A DNA stretch of 64,000 bases, taken from NCBI RefSeq assembly GCF_042653545.1, contig NZ_JBHSIS010000008.1, positions 62,001 to 126,000 on the forward strand. Reading direction: 5' to 3'. Position 1 is the stretch's first letter, and the number at the start of each line of letters is the position of its first letter. Positions 1 to 8,327 of the stretch are shown here, piece after piece. The position numbers and the translations under genes are program-made. Under the pieces are notes generated by a model, which made no database searches, was not told where the DNA came from, and was given only the letters and a program-made list of their open reading frames with translations. This stretch comes from Actinophytocola glycyrrhizae. Lineage in GTDB: Bacteria; Actinomycetota; Actinomycetes; Mycobacteriales; Pseudonocardiaceae.

Positions 1-302
1 CGCCGGTGGTCCGGTTCGGCAGCGACGACGAGGCCGCGGCGCTCGCGGCGGACAGCGAGTACGGGCTGTCGCTGTCGATCCTCACCGGCGACGCCATGCG
101 TGGCCTCGCGCTCGCCGAGCGCATCCCCACCGGCATCGCGCACATCAACGACCAGACCGTGAACGACGAGGCGGTCGCGCCGTTCGGCGGGGTCGCCGCG
201 TCGGGCACCGGCGCGCGGTTCGGCGGTCTCGCGAACCTGGACGCGTTCACCGAGTCGCGGTGGATCACCGTGCGCGGGCAGATTCCCGCCTACCCGTTCT
301 GA
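1..302 (+). CDS. Aldehyde dehydrogenase, C-terminal part (cut by window edge)
   Basis: The last ~99 residues of an NAD(P)-dependent aldehyde dehydrogenase; the gene begins before the window. The visible part shows the family's C-terminal pattern: a stretch reading YGLSLSILTGD, then the segment IPTGIAHINDQTVNDEAVAP (conserved 'G.v.iN......' region), then PFGGVAASGTGARFGG. That last part is the PFGG.k.SG.GR.gg signature near the end of benzaldehyde/vanillin-type dehydrogenases. The catalytic Cys and Glu lie upstream and cannot be checked. The TGA at 300-302 overlaps a strong GAGGAGG ribosome site for the next gene, so the two are probably co-transcribed. Substrate unknown; an aromatic or aliphatic aldehyde is likely. 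Confidence 0.85.
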   Translation, partial: PVVRFGSDDEAAALAADSEYGLSLSILTGDAMRGLALAERIPTGIAHINDQTVNDEAVAPFGGVAASGTGARFGGLANLDAFTESRWITVRGQIPAYPF

Positions 303-313
303 GGAGGAACACC

Positions 314-1444
314 ATGGCCGGTTCATCGAAACTGCCTCCGTTCCGGGCCGACCACGTCGGCAGCCTGCTGCGCCCGGCTGCGCTGCTGACCGCACGCGAC
401 GACCACGCGAACGGGAGACTGTCGGCACAGGAGCTGCGGACGGTGGAGGACGAGGCGGTCCGGCACGTGGTCGCGATGCAGTCCGAGGCCGGGCTGAATT
501 CGGCCACCGACGGCGAGTTCCGCCGCACGTCGTGGCACATGGACTTCATCTACCGGCTCGGCGGCATCTCCTCCGCGCCGGACGACGCGATCAAGGTGCG
601 GTTCGAGAATCCGGGCGGGGTCATCGAGTTCACCACCGCCGCGTTGCACGTGGACGGTCCGGTGCGGTTGCGGGAGACCGTCTTCGCCGACGACTTCACG
701 TTCCTGAGGGACGTGGCTGGCGGCGCGGTGACGCCGAAGCTCACCATCCCCTCGCCGAGCATGGTCCACTACCGGGGTGGGCCCGCCGCGCTCGATCCGG
801 CGGTGTACCCGGACGAGGAGCAGTTCTGGGCGGACCTGTCGGCGGCGTACTCCGACCAGGTGCGCGGTGTGTACGAGCTGGGCTGCCGGTACCTGCAGCT
901 CGACGACACCTCGCTGGCCTACCTCAACGACCCGGCGCAGCGGGCGGAGCTCTCCGCGCGCGGTGACGACGCGGAGCACCAGCACCTGCGTTACATCAGG
1001 CAGATCAACGCGGCCATCGCGGACCGGCCGTCGGATCTCCGGGTCACCACGCACATGTGCCGGGGCAACTTCCGCTCGTCGTGGGCCGCGTCCGGTGGCT
1101 ACGACTTCGTGGCCGAGGCGCTGTTCTCCGAGCTGGCCGTCGACGGGTTCTTCCTGGAGTACGACGACGAGCGGTCCGGTGGGTTCGCGCCGCTGCGGTT
1201 CGTGCCGCCTGGCAAGAACGTCGTGCTGGGGCTCGTGACCACCAAGCGTGGTGCGCTGGAGTCCAAGGACGAGTTGAAGCGGCGGATCGACGAGGCCGCG
1301 CGGTACGTGCCGCTGGACCAGCTGTGCCTGTCGCCGCAGTGCGGGTTCTCCTCCACGGTCGAGGGCAACGCGCTGACCTACGACGAGCAGGTCGCGAAGC
1401 TCGCGCTCATCGTGGAGACGGCGGCGGAGGTGTGGGGCGACTGA
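314..1444 (+). CDS. Cobalamin-independent methionine synthase II (MetE C-domain)-like methyltransferase
   Basis: A 376-residue protein of the MetE C-terminal-domain family, which moves methyl or alkyl groups to a zinc-bound thiol. The start at ATG 314 is set by GAGGAGG at 301-307. The N-terminus has the family's FRADHVGSLLRP motif. The four expected zinc ligands are all present: His247 and Cys249 (THMCRGNF), Glu282 (FFLEYDDE) and Cys343 (SPQCGFSS). At half the length of true MetE it lacks the N-terminal barrel, like the YxjG/YxjH proteins and epoxyalkane:CoM transferase. It follows an aldehyde dehydrogenase by 11 nt and precedes a TetR gene, so a role in catabolic demethylation or in thiol conjugation is more likely than housekeeping methionine synthesis. 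The actual substrate is unknown. Confidence 0.85.
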   Translation: MAGSSKLPPFRADHVGSLLRPAALLTARDDHANGRLSAQELRTVEDEAVRHVVAMQSEAGLNSATDGEFRRTSWHMDFIYRLGGISSAPDDAIKVRFENPGGVIEFTTAALHVDGPVRLRETVFADDFTFLRDVAGGAVTPKLTIPSPSMVHYRGGPAALDPAVYPDEEQFWADLSAAYSDQVRGVYELGCRYLQLDDTSLAYLNDPAQRAELSARGDDAEHQHLRYIRQINAAIADRPSDLRVTTHMCRGNFRSSWAASGGYDFVAEALFSELAVDGFFLEYDDERSGGFAPLRFVPPGKNVVLGLVTTKRGALESKDELKRRIDEAARYVPLDQLCLSPQCGFSSTVEGNALTYDEQVAKLALIVETAAEVWGD

Positions 1445-1484
1445 GCCTGGCTCCACTGGGTGTCCTGCCTGGTTGCCGGTCTCA

Positions 1485-1498
1485 CACGACCGGTCGTG
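1485..1498. promoter_or_regulatory. Perfect 14-bp palindrome, probable TetR operator
   Basis: CACGACCGGTCGTG is its own reverse complement and lies 14 nt before the TetR start codon. Palindromes centred on ACCGGT are common for TetR-family repressors. A -10-like TATTGT (1499-1504) directly abuts it, so binding would block the regulator's own promoter. Confidence 0.6.
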
Positions 1499-1512
1499 CT
1501 ATTGTCGCGGAC

Positions 1513-2094
1513 ATGCGCAAGGGTGAGGCCACCCGTGAGGCGATCCTGGACACGGCCAGCCGCCTGGCGCGGTCGGTCGGGCTGGGTGGCATCACCATCG
1601 GCACGCTCGCGACGAGCGCGGAGCTGTCGAAGAGTGGCCTGTACGCGCACTTCCGGTCCAAGGAGTCGCTGCAGGTCTCGATACTGGAGCACACGCGGGC
1701 GCGGTTCGTGGCCGAGGTGGTCGCGCCCGCGCTGACCGAACCGCGTGGTGAGCCGCGCGTGCGCGCGCTGTTCGAGAACTGGCTGACGTGGGACGGCCAG
1801 CCCGGCGGGTGCCTGTTCGTCGCCGCGTCCTCCGAGCTGGACGACCAGCCGGGGCCGGTGCGGGACCGGCTCGTGCGCTACCAGCAGGACTGGCTGGACT
1901 CGCTCGCGGAGGTCTTCCGCACCGGCCTGTCCGAGGGTCATTTCCGGGCGGACGCCGAGCCGGAGCAGTTCGCGTTCGAGGTCGACGGCGTGATGCTGTC
2001 GCGCCACATGTCGGGCCGCCTGCTCGGTGACCCGACCGCGGAGTCCCGTGCCCGCGCCGCGTTCGAGGCCCTTCTGGACCGGGCCCGCCCCTGA
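1513..2094 (+). CDS. TetR/AcrR family transcriptional regulator
   Basis: 193 residues. The N-terminal helix-turn-helix is clear: TREAILDTASRLARSVGLGG, then ITIGTLATSAELSKSGLYAH and FRSKESLQVSIL (the 'gLY.HF.sKe.L' recognition helix), roughly residues 5-57. The remaining ~135 residues form the ligand-binding helices, with GGCLFVAASSELDDQPG matching the TetR_C_6-like group (YcdC/Rut-type) often found in actinomycetes. ATG 1513 is chosen because the HTH begins immediately after it and because the operator palindrome lies just upstream. It sits downstream of the MetE-like gene in the same direction and probably represses itself and possibly its neighbours. The inducer is unknown. Confidence 0.9.
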   Translation: MRKGEATREAILDTASRLARSVGLGGITIGTLATSAELSKSGLYAHFRSKESLQVSILEHTRARFVAEVVAPALTEPRGEPRVRALFENWLTWDGQPGGCLFVAASSELDDQPGPVRDRLVRYQQDWLDSLAEVFRTGLSEGHFRADAEPEQFAFEVDGVMLSRHMSGRLLGDPTAESRARAAFEALLDRARP

Positions 2095-2179
2095 CTTCTC
2101 CTCTGCTGAAAGGTCGCCTTCGTGTCATCACAAAAGCACGATCGTTCGTCTTAAAACGACCACCATTCGTACCCATCCC

Positions 2180-2405
2180 CTGCAAATCCCCCGTTCAACC
2201 CCGCGAGTCCCCCGTTCGGAACCCGCGAGTCCCCGGTTCAGAACCCGCGAGTTCCCCGTTCGGAACCCGCGAGTCCCCGGTTCGGAACCCGCGAGTTCCC
2301 CGTTCGGAACCAGCGAGTCAGCGGTTCGAGGCGCGAGTGACATGCGCGAACCGCCAACTCACCGGTCTCGAACGGGAGACTCGCGGGTTCCGAACGCGGA
2401 CTCGC
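2180..2405. repeat. Array 1 of a 22-bp GC-rich repeat, with inverted second arm
   Basis: Units of about 22 bp of the form AACCCGCGAGTCCCCGGTTC-GG run head to tail over ~2187-2335. The same unit then returns in reverse complement (~2362-2405). Each unit junction contains GGTTCGGAACC, itself a small hairpin. There are no unique spacers between units. The array fills the gap between the convergent tetR and amidohydrolase genes, where it could act as a bidirectional terminator. Confidence 0.85.
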
Positions 2406-2453
2406 GGGGTTGGTGGGTGGGCGGGTCCGAGGCGGGTTGTCCTGGGTGGATGC

Positions 2454-3539
2454 TCAGAGGCGGTGCAGACGGGCGGCGTTGCCGCCGAGGATGCCGTAGG
2501 CCAGCCGTTCCGCGTCGGCGGTGGTGAGGGCTTCCTCGGTGAGCCACGAGTCGGTGAGGGTGTTCACCGCTCTGCGCCACAGTGCCGCGCCGAGGTAGTG
2601 CAGTTCCGGCAGCACGCTGCCGTCCGAGGAGTACAGGACCGAGTCGAACGGGGCGATCTCCAGCACCTCGGCGAGCACCGCCGCGGACCGCACGCCGACG
2701 AACGGGATCGTCAGCCCGAGGTCGACGTGCACGTGGTCGTACACGTGCGCCAGGTACGCGGCGTTGCGGTGGAAGGGATAGCAATGCAGCAACACGACCT
2801 GGCACCGCACGGCACGCAGGAACTCGGTCAGCAGCACCGGATCCGTGGCCGACAGCCGCAGGTCGGCGTCACCGAATCCGGTGTGGAACTGCAGCGGGAG
2901 ACCCCGCTCGGCGCCGACCCGCGCGGCCTCGTGCACCAGCCACGCGAGCAGCACCGGGTCGGTGAGGTCGCTGTCCTTGGCACGTAACCAGGACGCGGCG
3001 GCCCGCACCGCCTCGGCGCGGGCGGGTTGCGCGCCAGGCAGCTCCAGCCCGTACCGGTAGGCGACGATCGACTTGAACGCGATCGCGGGTGCCACGTGCA
3101 GCGCCGCCCTGATCTTGTCGAGCAACCCCTCCGGTGACGTCGCGGTCTTCTGCACCGCCTCCGCGACGGCCTCGATCCGCACCACCTCGTGCCCGGTGCC
3201 GCCACCGAGCTCCGCGAGACCCGACGGCGAGGTCACCGGCCCCGGCACGTAACCGGTGTCGACGAACCAGTGCCGCACCCCGGCCGCCGTGAGCAGGCGT
3301 TTGGACACCTCGAGCCAGCCCAGCTCGGCGCGCCGCCACAGGTACTCCTCCGCCGGGGCCAGCGTCGGCATCCCGAGCACCGGCGCACACCAGCGTCGCA
3401 CCGAGAGGCCGAGCAGCGACCGGAACGGGTGCCGCCTCGCGTTTTTTGCCTCGGACAGCCACTCCCGGGGATCGACCTCCCCGGTCGCCACCCCGTGGCA
3501 GTGCTGGTCGACGAGGGGTACGACATCAGCGACGCCCAA
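2454..3539 (-). CDS. Amidohydrolase_2 family metal-dependent hydrolase
   Basis: 361 residues with a TIM-barrel amidohydrolase pattern. It has an HxH metal pair at the N-terminus (LVDQHCHG), a central FHTGFGD, then LHCYPF and a late YSSDGS aspartate; the C-terminus reads ILGGNAARLHRL. The pattern resembles the amidohydrolase half of fungal FluG-type proteins. Translation most likely starts at TTG 3539: the reverse strand shows GGAGGTGA (complement of 3542-3549) two to three bases upstream, and no ATG or GTG lies before the HxH motif. It stands alone on the minus strand between two repeat arrays, so context gives no substrate. Confidence 0.8.
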   Translation of the reverse strand: MGVADVVPLVDQHCHGVATGEVDPREWLSEAKNARRHPFRSLLGLSVRRWCAPVLGMPTLAPAEEYLWRRAELGWLEVSKRLLTAAGVRHWFVDTGYVPGPVTSPSGLAELGGGTGHEVVRIEAVAEAVQKTATSPEGLLDKIRAALHVAPAIAFKSIVAYRYGLELPGAQPARAEAVRAAASWLRAKDSDLTDPVLLAWLVHEAARVGAERGLPLQFHTGFGDADLRLSATDPVLLTEFLRAVRCQVVLLHCYPFHRNAAYLAHVYDHVHVDLGLTIPFVGVRSAAVLAEVLEIAPFDSVLYSSDGSVLPELHYLGAALWRRAVNTLTDSWLTEEALTTADAERLAYGILGGNAARLHRL

Positions 3540-3711
3540 GGCTCACCTCCGCGGAACGCTCACCAGCGCCAGAGAACGGCTGAGGTTAGCGTCCGTGGGT
3601 CGAGGCCCGAACAGCGCTCCGCCTCAGCGCGCCGCAAGATGACGTTCGCACCGTGCAACTCGGGCCCGAGCGCTACCCCAGCACAGCCGAAACCTCCAGT
3701 GCCGCGCAACC

Positions 3712-4015
3712 AAACTCGCGAGTCTCCCGTTCGGAACCCGCGAGTTCCCCGTTCGGAACCCGCGAGTCTCCCGTTCGGGACGACCGAGTCGACGGTTCGC
3801 GACAGCAGCGCCGACGGCGAGAGGGAACTAGCGAATCCCGACAGCGAACTCGCCGGTTCCGAACCCGGGACTCGCCGGTCCTAAACCGGGGACTCGCGGG
3901 TTCCGAACCGGGGACTCGCGGGTTCCGAACCGGGGACTCGCCGGTCCTGAACCCGGGACTCGCGGGTTCCGAACCGGGGACTCGCGGGTTCTGAACGGGG
4001 GACTCGCGGGTTTGG
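3712..4015. repeat. Array 2 of the 22-bp repeat, with inverted second arm
   Basis: Three forward units (3712-3780) are followed by ~65 bp of degenerate sequence and then about seven reverse-complement units (GAACCGGGGACTCGCGGGTT type) to 4015. It ends in a G/T-rich stretch (4010-4050). The whole 3540-4050 interval has no convincing gene. It lies upstream of the amidohydrolase and downstream of the isomerase, both on the minus strand. Confidence 0.85.
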
Positions 4016-4050
4016 GTGTGGTGGGGGGTTGTCTCGGTGGGGGCGTGCCT

Positions 4051-4785
4051 TTAGGTGGTGGCTTCTTGGGGTGGGGTTTTCAGCCAGGTGTGCAAGGTGG
4101 TGGCGTCTTGCAGGAACGTCGTTGGTGAGTCGGCGCGTACGAACTCCAGCAGTGCGTGCCGGTCGGCGGGCAGTGCGGCGAGCACCGGGCGCCACAGCGG
4201 CTCCCGCGCGGCGAGTGGGAGCCGCGTGCCGTCGTCGGTCCAGCTGAACACGTGCACCGCGACCGGGTCCAGCGCCGGGACGGCCGCCAGCGCGTCGTCG
4301 ACGGTGGCGCCGACCGGCGGCTGCCAGTACGACTTCAGCGCGGGCACCTCCTCGAACAGGGCCAGCGCCGAGTCGAGGGTGTCGGTCAGCGTGTCCGCGT
4401 GGTACTCGACCGCGACCTCCACACCCTCGCCGCCTGCGAGCGCCGCGACCGCGCGCAGGTCCTCGACGACGGCCGCGCGGTCCGGTTGCCCTGCGGAGCC
4501 CTTCGTCCCGGCCCACACGCGGATCCGTGGCGCGCCGAGGGCGAGCGCGGTCGCGAGCACCGGCCCGAAGTCGCCGTCCGCGCGGTAGTAGGAGCCGTAC
4601 GCCTCGATCGCGATCCCGTTGTCGGCGCAGCGGGCGCGCACGTCGCGTGCGGTGCGGAAGTCGCCGGCCGGGACGTGGACGTCACCGCCCCACTCGATGG
4701 CTTCGAGCCCGGCGTCGACCACCAGCGACACGATCTCGGCCGGTGACAGCTGCCGGAACGTCACCGACACCAGGCCCGGGATCAC
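4051..4785 (-). CDS. Sugar phosphate isomerase/epimerase (xylose isomerase-like TIM barrel)
   Basis: 244 residues of the AP_endonuc_2/xylose-isomerase-like barrel family. The start region GLVSVTFRQLSPAEIVSLVV, then AGLEAIEWGGDVHVP, matches the family's first two strands. EYHADT, SYWQPPVG and HVFSWTDDG hold the Glu/His/Asp positions used for the divalent metal and substrate. It is slightly shorter than typical members (260-290 aa). The GTG start overlaps the stop of the upstream epimerase gene (GTGA at 4782-4785), indicating translational coupling. With the preceding epimerase and MFS genes it forms a three-gene operon, probably for uptake and isomerisation of a sugar or sugar acid. Substrate unknown. 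Confidence 0.8.
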   Translation of the reverse strand: MIPGLVSVTFRQLSPAEIVSLVVDAGLEAIEWGGDVHVPAGDFRTARDVRARCADNGIAIEAYGSYYRADGDFGPVLATALALGAPRIRVWAGTKGSAGQPDRAAVVEDLRAVAALAGGEGVEVAVEYHADTLTDTLDSALALFEEVPALKSYWQPPVGATVDDALAAVPALDPVAVHVFSWTDDGTRLPLAAREPLWRPVLAALPADRHALLEFVRADSPTTFLQDATTLHTWLKTPPQEATT

Positions 4786-5504
4786 GTCACGTCCTCCGGC
4801 GTCCAGCCCAGTTCGCGGCGTGCCTTCTCGATGCTCATGGTGCGGCCGGTGGCGTCACCGCTGATCGCGTAGACGTCGAAGCCGTGGCCGCGCCGGTGCA
4901 GCGCGGCCTCGACCGCGGCGGCGACGTCCCGCGCTGACGTGCTGATCGCGCGTTTCATCGGGGTGTCGCCGCGCGGCCACTCGTCGTCGGCGGCTGGGAA
5001 GCACAGCCGCAGGCACACGGCGTCCATGTCCCAGCGGTCGGTCGCGGTGCGGCAGACCTCCTCGCCGAGGCGCTTCGCGAGGCCGTAGAAGTCGGTGGCC
5101 GACGGCGGCACCGACTCGTCGGGGAACGTGATCATGCCGGTCAGTTCCTCGTACGGGTACACCGACATGCTGCTGGTGTAGACCATGTGCCGCACCCCGG
5201 ACCGCGCCGCGCCGGTGAGCGCCAGGTACAGCCCGGACACGGCGACGTCGAAGTGCTGCCGCGCGTTCTCCGGGCTCCCCCAGCCCGCCATCGGGCCCAT
5301 CGCCATGAACACCAGCGAGTCCACTCCGGACGTCAGGGACGCGACCAGGTCCACGTCGTGCAGGCTGCCCGTGTGGTAGGCCACCCCAGGCACCGCCTCG
5401 CGGGGTTCCTTCAGGTCCAGCACGCGGACCTCGTGGGTGCGGGCCAGCACCGGCACCACCATCGACCCGACGAGACCGCAGCCGCCGATCACCAGCAGGC
5501 GCAT
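4782..5504 (-). CDS. NAD-dependent epimerase/dehydratase (extended SDR)
   Basis: 240 residues. The N-terminal Rossmann motif VIGGCGLVGS is at residues 5-14. The catalytic triad appears as VYTSSMSVYP (Ser), and YGLAKRLGEEVC (Tyr-x-x-x-Lys). The protein is short for an extended SDR and lacks a large C-terminal substrate domain, so it is likely an oxidoreductase of the uronate/aldose dehydrogenase sort rather than a nucleotide-sugar epimerase. It starts at ATG 5504, 10 nt after the MFS gene ends, and overlaps the isomerase gene by 3 nt. Exact activity is not determinable here. Confidence 0.8.
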   Translation of the reverse strand: MRLLVIGGCGLVGSMVVPVLARTHEVRVLDLKEPREAVPGVAYHTGSLHDVDLVASLTSGVDSLVFMAMGPMAGWGSPENARQHFDVAVSGLYLALTGAARSGVRHMVYTSSMSVYPYEELTGMITFPDESVPPSATDFYGLAKRLGEEVCRTATDRWDMDAVCLRLCFPAADDEWPRGDTPMKRAISTSARDVAAAVEAALHRRGHGFDVYAISGDATGRTMSIEKARRELGWTPEDVT

Positions 5505-5514
5505 CGTGCTCCTC

Positions 5515-6702
5515 TCACACCTTCACGTGCGCGTCCCGGCCCGCACGCAACCCGATCAGGGTGTGCGCGGCCGCGACGCCGACGAGCACCCCCAGCGGCA
5601 CCCGCCAGCCGCCCGTCGCGTCGTGCAGCGCGCCGAACAGCGTCGGCCCGACCGCCGCGACGAGGTAGCCGATCGACTGTCCCATACCGGACAGCGCCGC
5701 GGACGAACGCGGGTCGGCGGCACGCAGGCTGAAGAACGCGAGCGCGAGGAAGAACAACGCGCCTGCGCCGACACCGGTGGTCAGCACCCACAGCACCGCG
5801 AGTTCCGGCGCGATCAGCAACCCGAGGTAGCCGATCATCGCCAGCAGCGACGAGACGGCCGCGACCGCGCGCTGGTCGGCCAGCCGGGTCAGCAGCAGCG
5901 GCACCACGAGGCTCATGAGCACACCGATCATCTGGTAGGCGAACAGCAGCCACCCCGCGGCCACCTCGCTCGTGCCGTAGCTGACCAGAATGGACGGATA
6001 CCAGGACAGGACGGTGTAGAAACCGGTCGCCGACAGCGCCATGAAGGCCGCGCACTCCCACGCGAGCAGCGACCGCCACGGCGTCGCGGCCCGGCCCTCG
6101 TCGGGCAGCGGGGGCTGGTTGCGGCGGGACAGCCGCGGTGTCCACACGGCCAGCGCGATCAGCACGAACCCGGCCCAGCACCCCAGCGCCGTGCGCCACC
6201 CGCCGGGCAGCGCCCCGGCCAGCGGGACCGCGATCCCGGCCGCCGTCGACGCGACGATCCCGATGACCGCCGTGTACACCCCGGTGACCGCGCTCACATG
6301 GTCCGGGAAGTCCCGTTTGATCAGGCTCGGCAGCAGCACGTTGCCCGCGGCGATCGCCGCGCCGAGCGCGACGGTGCCTGCCCACAGCAGCCCGGTGACC
6401 GGCAGCGACCGCAGCACGATGCCCGTCGCGAGCAGGACGAGCGCCAGCCACAGCAGCCGGTCGGTGCCGACGCGCCGCGCGAGCCTGGGCACCTGCGGCG
6501 ACACGGCGGCGAACGTGAGCAGCGGCAGCGTGCCGATGAACCCGGCCTCACCCGCCGTGAGCCCGATGTCCGCGCGGATCGTCTCCAGCAGCGGGCCGAC
6601 CGACGTCAGAGCCGCCCGCAGGTTGGCGGCGAGCAGCAGGAACCCCGCGATCATCAGGACCCGGCGAGCAGCACCCTCGTTGGCAGTCCTCACGACCGTC
6701 AC
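5515..6702 (-). CDS. MFS transporter, CynX/NimT family
   Basis: 395 residues with about 12 hydrophobic segments. The opening AGFLLLAANLRAALTSVGPL, then IRADIGLTAGEAGFIGTLPL, is typical of the CynX/NimT group of MFS carriers; GMGQSIGYLVAAVGPTLFG near the C-terminus also fits. The start is placed at GTG 6702 because GAGAGG lies 9 nt upstream on the coding strand and the first membrane helix follows at once. It leads a minus-strand operon with an epimerase and a TIM-barrel isomerase and is divergent from the phosphatase at 6755. The transported compound is unknown; family members export or import small organic anions. Confidence 0.85.
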   Translation of the reverse strand: MTVVRTANEGAARRVLMIAGFLLLAANLRAALTSVGPLLETIRADIGLTAGEAGFIGTLPLLTFAAVSPQVPRLARRVGTDRLLWLALVLLATGIVLRSLPVTGLLWAGTVALGAAIAAGNVLLPSLIKRDFPDHVSAVTGVYTAVIGIVASTAAGIAVPLAGALPGGWRTALGCWAGFVLIALAVWTPRLSRRNQPPLPDEGRAATPWRSLLAWECAAFMALSATGFYTVLSWYPSILVSYGTSEVAAGWLLFAYQMIGVLMSLVVPLLLTRLADQRAVAAVSSLLAMIGYLGLLIAPELAVLWVLTTGVGAGALFFLALAFFSLRAADPRSSAALSGMGQSIGYLVAAVGPTLFGALHDATGGWRVPLGVLVGVAAAHTLIGLRAGRDAHVKV

Positions 6703-6754
6703 GGTGGCCAACCTCTCACACGGCCGAGCCCACCGGCAATGATGAGATGGCAGG

Positions 6755-7528
6755 GTGCGCTGGATAGAGCTACAGAACGCAGTCAACGTCCGTGACCTCG
6801 GCGGACTTCCCGCCGACAACGGAACCCGCATCAGGACCGGGCAACTCATCCGGTCCGACAACCTGCAGGACCTCTCGCCGACGGACGTGACCCGGCTCGT
6901 CGACGAGATCGGCGTCACCACCGTCGTCGACCTGCGCAGCACCGGGGAGGTCGACGCGGAGGGCCCCGGCCCGCTGAAGGCGGTCGCCTCCGTGGAACAC
7001 CGCCACCTGTCCCTGTTGCCCGAATTCGGCGAGATGACCGACGTGGCGAAGGACGCGCTCGCGCTGAACCGGGAACGCGCCATCAAACGCGACCCGCGGA
7101 ACGTGGCCGACGCGTTCTACTACGGCTACCTGGAGGACCGGCCGGACAGCGTGGTCGGCGCGCTGCGGGCCATCGCGACCGCGCCGGGCGCCGCGCTGGT
7201 GCACTGCGCGGCGGGCAAGGACCGGACCGGTGTCGTCGTGGCGATGGCGCTGTCCGTGGTCGGTGTGCCCGCGGAGGCGATCGTCGCCGACTACGAGGCG
7301 ACCGGTGAGCGCATCGTGCAGATCCTCGACCGGCTGCGCTCCTCGCCGACCTACGCCGCGGACATCGACAACGTGCCGGCCCACGAGCACGACCCCCGGC
7401 CCGACATCATGCGCCGGTTCCTCGGCAGGCTCGACGCCGACTTCGGCGGCCCGCTCGGGTGGCTGCACGAGCACGGCTTCGACAAGGTGGACGCACAACG
7501 GCTGCGCACCAAACTGACAGAGGAGTGA
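6755..7528 (+). CDS. Tyrosine-protein phosphatase (Y_phosphatase3 family)
   Basis: 257 residues. The catalytic P-loop HCAAGKDRTG is at residues ~150-159 with Cys151 as nucleophile. Upstream features typical of the family are NVRDLGGLPADNGTRIRTGQ with LIRSDNL, and VDLRSTGEV. These dual-specificity phosphatases act on phosphotyrosine or phosphoinositides, as in mycobacterial PtpB. It starts at GTG 6755 with no strong ribosome site. The next gene, an SDR, follows after 2 nt, so the two form a small operon. No secretion signal is visible. Confidence 0.9.
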   Translation: MRWIELQNAVNVRDLGGLPADNGTRIRTGQLIRSDNLQDLSPTDVTRLVDEIGVTTVVDLRSTGEVDAEGPGPLKAVASVEHRHLSLLPEFGEMTDVAKDALALNRERAIKRDPRNVADAFYYGYLEDRPDSVVGALRAIATAPGAALVHCAAGKDRTGVVVAMALSVVGVPAEAIVADYEATGERIVQILDRLRSSPTYAADIDNVPAHEHDPRPDIMRRFLGRLDADFGGPLGWLHEHGFDKVDAQRLRTKLTEE

Positions 7529-7530
7529 GC

Positions 7531-8190
7531 ATGACCGACTCGGTGCTGATCACCGGTGGTACCGGCGGCCTCGGCACGGCGGTGACCGCCGCGTTCACCG
7601 AGGCGGGCTGGCGGGTGGTGGTGCCGTACCGGTCGCACGCGCCGTCCGGTGTCGTGGGGGTCAGGGCGGATCTGACGGACCCGGCCCAGGTCGCGGCGGC
7701 GGTCGAGGTGGCCGCCGAGGAGGGCCCGCTCAGGGCGGTGGTGAACCTGGCAGGTGGCTTCGCGATGGGCGGCCGCGTGCACGAGACGCCGGTCGAGGAG
7801 TTCGAGGCGCAGTTCCACACCAACCTGCGCCCGACCTACCTCGTGTGCGCGGCCGCGCTCCCCCACCTGATCGCGGCGGGCGGCGGGTCGATCGTCTGCG
7901 TGTCGTCGAAGGCGGCGGTGGCCCCGTTCTCGGGCGCCGCCGGTTACGTGACGTCGAAGGCGGCGGTGCTGGCGTTCGTGGCCGCGCTGGACGCCGAGTA
8001 CCGCGCCGACGGCGTCCGTGTGAACGCGGTCCTGCCCGGCGTGATCGACACCCCGGCCAACCGCGAGTCGATGCCCGGCAGCCGCGCGGGCTGGGTGGAC
8101 CCCGCCGACATCGCGAGGACGATCCTGTTCCTGGCAAGCGAGGCCGCCAGCACGATCAGCGGTGCGCACATCCCGGTGGACCGGGCCTGA
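7531..8190 (+). CDS. Short-chain dehydrogenase/reductase
   Basis: 219 residues, a short classical SDR. The cofactor motif is TGGTGGLGTAV (residues ~8-18), the NNAG position reads NLAG, and the active site is VSSKAAVAPFSGAAGYVTSK (Ser, Tyr-x-x-x-Lys). The C-terminus ends SGAHIPVDRA as in many SDRs. The ATG at 7531 follows the phosphatase stop by 2 nt with AGAGGAGTGAGC upstream as ribosome site. Substrate cannot be inferred. Confidence 0.85.
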   Translation: MTDSVLITGGTGGLGTAVTAAFTEAGWRVVVPYRSHAPSGVVGVRADLTDPAQVAAAVEVAAEEGPLRAVVNLAGGFAMGGRVHETPVEEFEAQFHTNLRPTYLVCAAALPHLIAAGGGSIVCVSSKAAVAPFSGAAGYVTSKAAVLAFVAALDAEYRADGVRVNAVLPGVIDTPANRESMPGSRAGWVDPADIARTILFLASEAASTISGAHIPVDRA

Positions 8191-8199
8191 TCGGTGCCC

Positions 8200-8254
8200 T
8201 GCCCTGAAAGGCGCTTTCGGGACGCTCCACGTCCCGAAAGCGCCTTTCAGGGCA
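8200..8254. repeat. Perfect 25-bp inverted repeat of the CCTGAAAGGCGC family
   Basis: The left arm 8200-8224 starts TGCCCTGAAAGGCGC and pairs without mismatch with 8230-8254; the loop is 5 nt (8225-8229). It lies 9 nt after the SDR stop and can fold as a terminator-like hairpin, but no T-run follows. It belongs to a family with copies at 19014, 21901, 25039 and 52343. Confidence 0.9.
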
Positions 8255-8327
8255 TCGGCGAACATCAGGGTCGCCTCAGGGTATGAGCCGGATGTCATGA
8301 GCGGTGCCGTACCAATACGTTGGGTGG

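Noticed and set aside
2180..2405. Repeat array as a CRISPR
   Set aside because: Units are directly adjacent, with no unique spacers, they reverse orientation halfway, and no cas genes are present.
2027..2527. Plus-strand frame through the first repeat array as a gene
   Set aside because: The translation is a low-complexity Arg/Pro/Glu repeat that follows from the 22-bp unit, without a start signal.
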